From the NCBI GenBank assembly GCA_002340985.1, contig DDNC01000009.1, forward strand, positions 192,020-220,808: 28,789 nucleotides of DNA, written 5' to 3'. This stretch comes from Firmicutes bacterium UBA2530 (GTDB lineage Bacteria; Bacillota; Clostridia; Tissierellales; Sedimentibacteraceae). Each line of letters opens with the position of its first letter. The stretch's first letter is position 1. Below the pieces are notes generated by a model. It saw only the letters and a list, made by a program, of their open reading frames with translations. It did no database searches and had not been told where the DNA came from. The position numbers were made by a program, and so were the translations under genes. This document shows, piece after piece, positions 22,710 to 28,789 of the stretch.

Positions 22710-24772
22710 GGCAAATAATTTAATGCCTTAAACCCAAAATCCGTGATTACACTGCCGCCTCTACCTTTGTGTATATCTACAATATCATATTTCTCAAAAT
22801 TTATTAATATTGTCCTTGCTTCCTGCTCACTTATAAAAATATTTTGTGCTTTTGCCCTTTCGCAGATGCTCCTGCGCCCTAATCTGCGGTTGCTATTATA
22901 TGCGGCTCTGAGTTCCTCCAGAACAAAAATGTATTTTTTCAGATTGCTTCCTGCATCATGTATCAACTCATCAATTATTTTCTGTTCATTGAGATTTAAA
23001 TGTGCTCTTTCTTCCATTTCCCTCTCATTGCCAAAGTCAATAGGGAGGTCCTTTTGGTCTATTTCTTTCAGCCCCAGATTCACCAGGTATTCGACGCAGT
23101 TCCTCAACTCCCGCACATTTCCCTTCCAGCTGTAGTTCATAAGAGCGTCTTTTGCTCTGTCCGTCAGAATGAATTCGCTGCCAAATGTTTTTTTAATATA
23201 ATCTATCAAGCCTATGATATCAGCCTTCCTGTCTCTCAGCGGAGGTATTTTCAGCGGAAGAACATTTAGCCTGTAAAACAGGTCTTCCCTGAATTCACCC
23301 TTTTCTACCATTTCTTTTACATTTTTATTAGTGGCTGCTATTATCCGTATGTCCACATCGATTATTCTGTCTCCGCCCAGCCTTACGACCTCTCTCTCCT
23401 GCAGGACTCTGAGCAGCTTTACCTGCAGGCTCATAGGCATTTCTGTAATTTCATCCAGAAACAGTGTACCGTTGTGGGCAAGTTCGAACAATCCGGGCTT
23501 TCCTCCCTTTCTGGCTCCCGTAAACGCTCCTTCTTCATATCCGAAGAGCTCGCTTTCCAGAAGACTTTCGGGAAATGCACCGCAGTTTACTGCAACAAAC
23601 TGGAAGCTGCTTCTCAGTGAGCTGTTGTGTATAGCCTGAGCAAACAATTCCTTGCCGGTACCTGTCTCGCCTGTTATTAATATGGATGAATTTGAGCCGG
23701 ACATTCTTCTGGCAATATTCTTACACTCAATTATTGTGCTGCTTTTCCCAAAAATGTCATTGAAATTATATTTTGCGGAATGGCCTTTTCCTATGAGCTT
23801 TTTCCTCAGAGTGTATTCTGTTTTTTCAAGGTCTGAATATTTCCTCAGAATTGCAACCGCGCCGTACCTTTTCTTTGAGTGCAGCAGCGGGCTCACCGAT
23901 GCAACCACATCATATCCGTTTATTTTTATTATCTTTTCCTCAACCGGCATAAAATTCTGCAGTGTATAAGCAAAAGGGATTTCCGGAAGCAACTCCAACA
24001 CATTCATGTTGAGGACGCTTTCGTTTTCCTTCTTTATTATATCCCTTGCATTTTCATTGTACAAAAATATCTCGCCGCCGTTATCCACACCGATAACTCC
24101 CGCATTGATAGTTTGAAGCAATATGTCCAGCTGACTCTCACGGCTGTTTGTGAGCCCCAATATCTTCAGCAGACCAAAATTGGCAGTTTCAATTTCCGTA
24201 TAGCTCCTCACAACGTCCTGCTTGTCCAGAACTGAAAGCAAATCGAACTTCATTCCCACATCGATAATCGAATTTATGTCTAAAAGGCTGTTTCCCACAT
24301 TGATTATTTCACCTGCATGTGCCGGAACATAATCAGACTGTCCCAGCACAATAAAAATGCATTCATCATCCTTTGTGCTTACGTCGGACCAATAGGAGCT
24401 TAACTCAATATGCCTCGCTCCAAGCTGATAAATTATCGAAATAATCTGCTCTGCCATTTCAGGACTTTCATCTATGAGTACCACCCTTGAACCCTTTTTA
24501 ATGCTGTTTATTTTGTCCATTCCTGCTTTAGAAAGTGTCCTGCTTGCAAACAACAGCTCCGTATTCCTGCTTACACAGCCCTTAATCTTTTTTAAAAGGT
24601 GGTACGAAGGTATCAAAAGAACATCTGCGGAAATTTTCTTTTCCTTCAGATTTTTTATATCCTCAAGGCAATATCTCTGTATGTGTATTCTGTCGGAAAG
24701 CAAGCTTCTTATTTGATTGTAATAGCTGTTTACCGACTCGATGGTATAGCTGACTATGGCCAGTGTTTTCAT
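22700..24772 (-). CDS. Sigma-54-dependent activator with PrpR-N-like sensor and PAS domain
   Basis: A 690-residue enhancer-binding protein. Residues 1-190 resemble the PrpR N-terminal ligand-sensing fold, 212-315 form a PAS domain, and 338-580 are the AAA+ domain. In the AAA+ domain are Walker A G-E-T-G-T-G-K-E (368-375), the sigma-54 contact loop G-A-F-T-G-A (415-420), Walker B L-F-L-D-E (437-441) and arginine-finger region P-L-R-D-R (511-515). The C-terminus (595-690) is not the usual Fis-type helix-turn-helix but looks like a winged-helix module with R-R-L-G-R-R-S-I-C-E-R-A. AGGAGAG precedes the ATG. It lies 18 bases after the metallo-beta-lactamase-fold gene and directly upstream of the ior-buk operon, its likely target. 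The sensed ligand may be a product or substrate of aromatic amino acid degradation. Confidence 0.93.
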   Translation of the reverse strand: MKTLAIVSYTIESVNSYYNQIRSLLSDRIHIQRYCLEDIKNLKEKKISADVLLIPSYHLLKKIKGCVSRNTELLFASRTLSKAGMDKINSIKKGSRVVLIDESPEMAEQIISIIYQLGARHIELSSYWSDVSTKDDECIFIVLGQSDYVPAHAGEIINVGNSLLDINSIIDVGMKFDLLSVLDKQDVVRSYTEIETANFGLLKILGLTNSRESQLDILLQTINAGVIGVDNGGEIFLYNENARDIIKKENESVLNMNVLELLPEIPFAYTLQNFMPVEEKIIKINGYDVVASVSPLLHSKKRYGAVAILRKYSDLEKTEYTLRKKLIGKGHSAKYNFNDIFGKSSTIIECKNIARRMSGSNSSILITGETGTGKELFAQAIHNSSLRSSFQFVAVNCGAFPESLLESELFGYEEGAFTGARKGGKPGLFELAHNGTLFLDEITEMPMSLQVKLLRVLQEREVVRLGGDRIIDVDIRIIAATNKNVKEMVEKGEFREDLFYRLNVLPLKIPPLRDRKADIIGLIDYIKKTFGSEFILTDRAKDALMNYSWKGNVRELRNCVEYLVNLGLKEIDQKDLPIDFGNEREMEERAHLNLNEQKIIDELIHDAGSNLKKYIFVLEELRAAYNSNRRLGRRSICERAKAQNIFISEQEARTILINFEKYDIVDIHKGRGGSVITDFGFKALNYLPKG

Positions 24773-24790
24773 TTCACTCTCCTGATGCCG

Positions 24791-26467
24791 TTATTTGTTT
24801 GTAAGCATTGTGAGATTGATTATTTCGTTTTCCAAATCAATGATGGAATTATTCATTTTTTTGTAATTCTCAATATCAATATTTTCTTCAAGATACTTTT
24901 CAGCTCTTTTTGCCGCAACATCAAATGTCTTCCTGAGCTCCTGAATTTCTACAGCAAGGTCCTTCAGCAGCTTTTCATTCACTGCACCTCTTGTGTGTTC
25001 AGATTTTACATCCTTTACCTGCTCAACATGTATTTGCTCAACCGCCTCATAATTCTTTATTTCATAAGCAACATTGTATTCAGGAATGATGCAGTTTATA
25101 CCAAGGTCTTTTTTAACATCCTCAGCAAAGCTGCGTTTTGACTCCTCTTCACCGTGCACTATGAAGACTGTCTTTGGCTTTTCCTTGAATCCCCTCAGCC
25201 AGTTTAACAGCGTGGGCTTATCAGCATGACCTGAAAATCCTTCAACATTGTACACCTCTGCTTTGACATTGATGGTTTCTCCAAGAACCTTAACAACCTT
25301 TTCTCCATCCATTATTCTTCTGCCAAGCGTGCCCTCTGCCTGATATCCTACAAATACAATGCTTGCTTCCTTTCTCCACAGGTTATGCTTCAGATGGTGC
25401 TTTATCCTTCCTGCCTCACACATACCGCTGGCGGAGATAATGATTTTTGGTTCCGTTGACAAGTTCAGTGCCTTTGATTCTTCTGCACTGTGTGTAAAAT
25501 GCAGGTTTTCAAAATCTAATGGGTCGTCACCTGACATAATGAAGCTTCTGGCTTCACTGTCAAATACGCCTGCATTTTTTCTGAAGACCTCTGTAGCCTT
25601 GGCAGCAAGAGGACTGTCAACATAAACCGGTATTTTTTTCAGCTCGTTTTCTTTCGTTCCCATTTTGTCCAGATGGCTGTCATAGTACTTGTTAAGCTCA
25701 TAAATGAGTTCTTGAGTTCTTCCTTCTGCAAATGAAGGAATAATTACGCTTCCGCCTCTCTTTGCTGTTTTTAAAATTATATTTATGAGCTCCTCGGTTC
25801 TCTGCTCTATATTATCATGAACCCTGTTGCCATAGGTTGCTTCCATAATTACATAATCCGTTTTTTCTATGAGCGATGGATCGTTTAAAAGAGGCTTGTC
25901 ATGCATTCCCAAATCACCGGAATAAACAAGCTTAACACTTTCTCCTCCTTCTTCAAACCACATTTCTATGATAGATGAGCCAAGTATGTGCCCCGCATCA
26001 TTAAATCTTATAGTGAGACCTTCTTCAATGGTTATAATCTGGCTGTATTGAACCGGCTTGAAATACTGAAAGCTGTCTGCCGCATCTTTTTGGGTATACA
26101 TTGGCTCAACAGCCTTTTTTCCCTGACGCAGAGCTTTTTTGCTCTTCCACTCGGCTTCTGTTTCCTGAATGTGGGCTGAATCTATAAGCATTATTTCACA
26201 CAAATCATATGTAGGCTTTGAGCAATATATTTCGCCCTTGAAGCCCTTTTTAACCAATAACGGAATTCTTCCGGTATGATCTATGTGGCTGTGGCTAAGC
26301 AACAGGTAATCAATTTCTGTCGGATTTACCTCAAATTCATCTAAATTCAGGTCCTCATCCCTGCCCTGGTACATTCCACAGTCAAGAAGTATCTTTTTGT
26401 CCTTGTATGCTATTAAATGACTTGAACCGGTTACACCTTTCACGGCTCCTAAAAATCTTATGTTCAT
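24791..26467 (-). CDS. Beta-CASP metallo-beta-lactamase-fold ribonuclease-like protein
   Basis: A 558-residue cytoplasmic metal-dependent hydrolase of the CPSF73/YSH1-like group, the bacterial relatives of RNA-processing nucleases. Zinc-binding motifs are visible: S-H-S-H-I-D-H (58-64), the A-G-H-I-L-G-S-S His, Y-S-G-D-L-G Asp, and the later G-F-S-G-H-A-D and F-I-V-H-G-E-E histidines of motifs A to C. The beta-CASP insert has P-V-Y-V-D-S-P-L-A and I-S-A-S-G-M-C-E-A-G-R. The last 80 residues form a Glu/Lys-rich coiled coil that most family members lack. A perfect GGAGG precedes the ATG. The gene has a strong sigma-A promoter and a structured leader, and is co-oriented with, and probably co-transcribed with, the sigma-54 activator gene. 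Its RNA targets are unknown. Confidence 0.92.
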   Translation of the reverse strand: MNIRFLGAVKGVTGSSHLIAYKDKKILLDCGMYQGRDEDLNLDEFEVNPTEIDYLLLSHSHIDHTGRIPLLVKKGFKGEIYCSKPTYDLCEIMLIDSAHIQETEAEWKSKKALRQGKKAVEPMYTQKDAADSFQYFKPVQYSQIITIEEGLTIRFNDAGHILGSSIIEMWFEEGGESVKLVYSGDLGMHDKPLLNDPSLIEKTDYVIMEATYGNRVHDNIEQRTEELINIILKTAKRGGSVIIPSFAEGRTQELIYELNKYYDSHLDKMGTKENELKKIPVYVDSPLAAKATEVFRKNAGVFDSEARSFIMSGDDPLDFENLHFTHSAEESKALNLSTEPKIIISASGMCEAGRIKHHLKHNLWRKEASIVFVGYQAEGTLGRRIMDGEKVVKVLGETINVKAEVYNVEGFSGHADKPTLLNWLRGFKEKPKTVFIVHGEEESKRSFAEDVKKDLGINCIIPEYNVAYEIKNYEAVEQIHVEQVKDVKSEHTRGAVNEKLLKDLAVEIQELRKTFDVAAKRAEKYLEENIDIENYKKMNNSIIDLENEIINLTMLTNK

Positions 26468-26488
26468 ATTTGTGCCTCCTGCAATATA

Positions 26489-26597
26489 GGATTTATACTG
26501 CTCCTATTTTAAAAACATGGGCAAATAATTGCCCATAACAGTGGAAAGCAGTATATACTAATCCTCTTTAATAGAACTTTTTAATGAGGATTAGTAT
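26489..26597 (-). promoter_or_regulatory. Structured leader of the beta-CASP gene
   Basis: Transcription from the promoter at 26604-26632 would begin at about 26597, the first base of a 12-bp perfect stem (26586-26597 with 26555-26566) extended by four more pairs inside. A second hairpin (ATGGGCAA/TTGCCCAT, 26517-26536) follows, flanked by TATACTGC (26494-26501) and GCAGTATA (26548-26555). GGATT at 26489-26493 can pair with AATCC in the first stem, so a second fold competes with the first. The leader ends 9 bases before the GGAGG site. No known riboswitch class is recognised. Confidence 0.5.
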
Positions 26598-26603
26598 TAT
26601 ATA

Positions 26604-26632
26604 ATTATACGCCAATTATTTCATAAAGTCAA
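26604..26632 (-). promoter_or_regulatory. Strong sigma-A promoter of the beta-CASP gene
   Basis: Minus-strand TTGACT, 17 bases, TATAAT (5/6 and 6/6 matches). The predicted start is at 26597, giving a leader of 130 bases to the ATG at 26467. Confidence 0.8.
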
Positions 26633-26671
26633 AACGTTATCACGATGCATTCTGCTGTTGCCCATCATCTG

Positions 26672-26708
26672 TTTAAAAAAAATCAAAAAAAACCCCGAAA
26701 ACGGGGTT
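26672..26708 (-). terminator. Terminator of spoVT
   Basis: AACCCCG and CGGGGTT with a four-base loop (26691-26708), followed on the minus strand by two T-rich runs to 26672. It begins 15 bases after the spoVT stop. Confidence 0.9.
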
Positions 26709-26722
26709 AGCTTACATTACTA

Positions 26723-27274
26723 TTAACTTTCCATCTGTCTTGATAAGAATATGCATGCAGTCTTAATGAGTTTCTCTTCTATTTCAGTCATTTTGGCTGC
26801 TTTTTCCTTTGACAGAAGCATTACTGCTCCTATGGGGTCACCGTGAACTAATATCGGAGCTATAACCTGACTTGTATAATTATCTGGGTTAAACTCATTT
26901 GCTGTAATTCTAATTGGCTTAGCATTAGAATTTGTCATATAAATTTCTCTGCTGTCAATTATCTTTTCAAGCTCAGGGCTCAATCTCTTTTCGGTGTAAT
27001 CCTTTTTTGAGCTTCCTGATACCGCTATTACTCCGTCACGATCCGTTATTATTGCTATATGTCTTGTTGTTTCAAACAAGGATTCAACATATTCTCCTGC
27101 GAACTCAGTCAACTCACCTATTGGTGAATATTTTTTAAGGATTATTTCTCCTTCCCTGTCAGTAAATATTTCTAAGGGATCTCCTTCCCTGATTCTCAGC
27201 GTTCTTCTAATTTCCTTAGGAATAACCACTCTTCCCAAATCGTCAATTCTTCTGACAATTCCAGTTGCTTTCAT
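26723..27274 (-). CDS. spoVT: Stage V sporulation protein T, AbrB-family regulator
   Basis: A 183-residue transition-state regulator. Residues 1-50 form an AbrB-type swapped-hairpin DNA-binding domain (K-A-T-G-I-V-R-R-I-D-D-L-G-R-V-V-I-P-K-E-I-R), and residues 55-180 a GAF-like sensor domain (A-I-I-T-D-R-D-G-V-I-A-V-S-G). In Bacillus SpoVT controls the late forespore regulon under sigma-G. A GGAGG site lies 8 bases before the ATG. A vegetative-looking promoter (27397-27425) is about 120 bases upstream. I looked for a sigma-G promoter in the leader and did not find a convincing one. It follows prsA and mfd, an order common in Clostridia. Confidence 0.95.
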   Translation of the reverse strand: MKATGIVRRIDDLGRVVIPKEIRRTLRIREGDPLEIFTDREGEIILKKYSPIGELTEFAGEYVESLFETTRHIAIITDRDGVIAVSGSSKKDYTEKRLSPELEKIIDSREIYMTNSNAKPIRITANEFNPDNYTSQVIAPILVHGDPIGAVMLLSKEKAAKMTEIEEKLIKTACIFLSRQMES

Positions 27275-27396
27275 ACTTTTGTGCCTCCAATTGCATATTT
27301 TTATTTATATGACATTTCTTTTAATATTTTCTATTATTTGCACTTTAATAGATTTTATCCTGAATAGTTTACAGATTTATTGGAAATATCATACAT

Positions 27397-27425
27397 ATTA
27401 TAATGGAACTTTTTATAAATAGCAA
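27397..27425 (-). promoter_or_regulatory. Sigma-A-like promoter of spoVT
   Basis: Minus-strand TTGCTA, 17 bases, TATAAT, with predicted start near 27390 and a leader of about 115 bases. The gap between prsA and spoVT is AT-rich and holds no clear terminator for prsA. Confidence 0.5.
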
Positions 27426-27451
27426 CAACTTTTTACAACATATAACATTTT

Positions 27452-28390
27452 TTAATTTTTAATAATTTTTGCTTCATCTTTTAACGTTTCCATAAGCTTC
27501 TCATATTCCTTGGATTTATAGAGCTCCGTTAAGTCCATTTTATTTGATTCCGGAGTAATTTCGCTGTCAACCTTTTTATCCGTAACTTTAATTACATGAT
27601 ATCCGAATTCAGATTTTACAGGCTCGCTTATTTCTCCCACATTCATGGCAAAAGCCGCCTGTGAAAATGGCTGAACCATATCTGTGTATTTGAAATAATC
27701 TAAGTCTCCGCCGTTTGCTCCGCTTGTTTTATCAACAGACAGCTCCTTTGCCAACTCTTCAAAGCTCTCACCTTTTTTCACCCTGTCAATAATGCTCTTT
27801 GCTTCTTCTTCTGTTTCCACAAGTATGTGGCTTGCTCTGACCTGCTCATTCATTTTTATATCATTGAAAAGAGTTTTCAGCTCTTCATCAGTAGGCTGAA
27901 GGTTCTCTATTTTCACAGAAAGGTAATGATTTATGAGATATTCGTTTTTCAGTGATTTCTTAAGATATTCCTCTGACATTCCATAGCCTTCCAAAAAGCT
28001 CTTGTACTGCTCATCTGTAGACAAATATGCCTTAAAATTAGTCAATTCTTCATTGAGCTCTTCGTCAGACATGGTGATGCCTGCCTTAGCTGCCGCATCC
28101 GTCATAAGTATATCCATTATCAGCTGGTCAAGCAATGTGCTTTCGTAGTATCCGCCGAGAGTTTGTCCGGGTGAAATTTCCTGGTTCCATGCATCAGCGC
28201 CATACTGTGTTTCAACCATTTTTTTATAAACAGCAAGATGCTCATCATATTCCTGCTGTGATATTTCTGTATCGTTAACCTTAGCCTTTACGCCCTCTCC
28301 TACTGTTTCTGTTTTTTTCTCACATGCTGCAGAAATAAGTGTCATGCAGAGAGCAAGTGCCAACGCAAGTGTTCTTTTAGCTTTAATCAT
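27452..28390 (-). CDS. prsA: Peptidylprolyl isomerase lipoprotein, PrsA/SurA-like foldase
   Basis: A 312-residue extracytoplasmic foldase. The lipoprotein signal ends S-A-A-C (Cys23). Residues 35-175 form the SurA/PrsA-type chaperone helices, and 185-272 the parvulin (PpiC) isomerase domain, with V-R-A-S-H-I-L-V, the G-G-D-L-D-Y-F turn, F-A-M-N-V-G-E-I-S-E-P-V and F-G-Y-H-V-I-K-V. Its ATG overlaps the end of mfd by 8 bases (ATGATTAA), with AAGGAGG inside mfd, so the two are translated from one message. It would assist folding of exported proteins, such as those of the envelope cluster, but no direct link is shown. Confidence 0.9.
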   Translation of the reverse strand: MIKAKRTLALALALCMTLISAACEKKTETVGEGVKAKVNDTEISQQEYDEHLAVYKKMVETQYGADAWNQEISPGQTLGGYYESTLLDQLIMDILMTDAAAKAGITMSDEELNEELTNFKAYLSTDEQYKSFLEGYGMSEEYLKKSLKNEYLINHYLSVKIENLQPTDEELKTLFNDIKMNEQVRASHILVETEEEAKSIIDRVKKGESFEELAKELSVDKTSGANGGDLDYFKYTDMVQPFSQAAFAMNVGEISEPVKSEFGYHVIKVTDKKVDSEITPESNKMDLTELYKSKEYEKLMETLKDEAKIIKN

Positions 28391-28789
28391 TATTTTCCTC
28401 CTTGGCCGCTTCTTTTGAGCCCGCCTTATAATTATTTAATTTTTCAAAGAATTTTTCAAGCTCCTCCAGAATCTTCACTTGTTCTGCAGAATCTAATCTA
28501 TATTTAATAACAGGCTCTTTTGAAACATCAAATTTAATTTTTGCATTGTAATTTTCAATTAAGAACCCAATTATGTCCTGATTCAGGTGGTTTACAGAAT
28601 ACAACTCTATATTCACCATAATCCCTGCCTGAGTGATGGATTTCACCTTCAGCTTCTTGCATAGAGATTTAATATAAGATATTTTAAGAAGGTTGTCAAC
28701 CTGCTTCGGCGGATTCCCGAATCTGTCTATAATTTCCTCCGTTATATCATATATGTCATCCTTACTTGAAGTAGCTGCGATTTTTTTGT
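28383..28789 (-). CDS. mfd: Transcription-repair coupling factor, C-terminal end
   Basis: The 3' part of mfd; the gene enters from the right edge. About 135 codons are visible, beginning with residues K-K-I-A-A-T-S-S-K-D-D. The segment I-T-E-E-I-I-D-R-F-G-N-P-P-K-Q-V-D-N-L-L followed by I-S-Y-I-K-S-L-C-K-K-L is the start of the Mfd C-terminal (TRCF) domain that masks UvrA contact sites. The remaining tail has weaker conservation and ends in a Lys/Glu-rich stretch. The GTG at 28646 inside this frame is not a start. Mfd removes stalled RNA polymerase and recruits UvrA. Confidence 0.93.
   Translation of the reverse strand, partial: KKIAATSSKDDIYDITEEIIDRFGNPPKQVDNLLKISYIKSLCKKLKVKSITQAGIMVNIELYSVNHLNQDIIGFLIENYNAKIKFDVSKEPVIKYRLDSAEQVKILEELEKFFEKLNNYKAGSKEAAKEENND

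Noticed and set aside
27275..27390. Sigma-G promoter for spoVT
   Set aside because: A CATATAA hexamer is present, but no matching -35 element lies at the right spacing; only the vegetative-type promoter is supported.

Overview
The window reads as chromosome of a low-GC, anaerobic, spore-forming member of the Clostridia. Evidence for this is a SpoVT-type AbrB regulator, an amino-acid-fermentation operon (indolepyruvate:ferredoxin oxidoreductase plus butyrate kinase) under a sigma-54 promoter, strong AGGAGG ribosome binding sites and several TTG/GTG starts. A Sedimentibacter- or Tissierellia-like organism is my guess from gene content only. Nearly all genes lie on the minus strand, so transcription runs mostly right to left. 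No rRNA, tRNA, CRISPR array, transposase or phage gene was seen.

Left edge (1-2800): small accessory genes. These are the first codons of a gene leaving the window, a two-helix membrane protein, a DUF2809 membrane protein, a plus-strand DUF2200 protein, and two adjacent VOC-fold (glyoxalase-like) genes of which one is a deletion remnant.

Centre (2807-15610): ten tightly spaced minus-strand genes that look like one transcription unit. In order of transcription they encode an unknown protein, a secreted coiled-coil protein with a copper-amine-oxidase-N-like stalk domain, a DUF3592 membrane protein, a lipoprotein, two small membrane proteins, a second lipoprotein, a DUF3137 membrane protein, LemA, and a 2077-residue exported protein ending in three SLH domains. 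This is an envelope-directed set with no recognised enzyme and is the best candidate here for an undescribed system. Immediately upstream, behind two terminators, is a two-gene phosphorelay (hybrid histidine kinase with HPt, then a LuxR-type response regulator) whose promoter carries two tandem dyads.

Right-centre (19014-26597): iorA-iorB-buk is preceded by a -24/-12 promoter and a 14-bp palindrome. The neighbouring gene is a PrpR-N/PAS/AAA+ sigma-54 activator that probably controls it. Oxidative decarboxylation of aryl-2-oxoacids would give acyl-CoA and reduced ferredoxin, and butyrate kinase could recover ATP from an acyl phosphate, though no phosphotransacylase is present here. The activator gene lies directly downstream of a beta-CASP metallo-beta-lactamase-fold nuclease gene with a strong sigma-A promoter and a structured leader.

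Right edge (26723-28789): spoVT, a PrsA-like foldase lipoprotein overlapping the end of mfd, and the 3' end of mfd, an arrangement I recall as common in Clostridia. Several starts have been moved from the longest open frame to the codon that follows a good ribosome binding site. These include iorA (TTG), buk, the VOC gene, both stalk and lipoprotein genes, and the response regulator.
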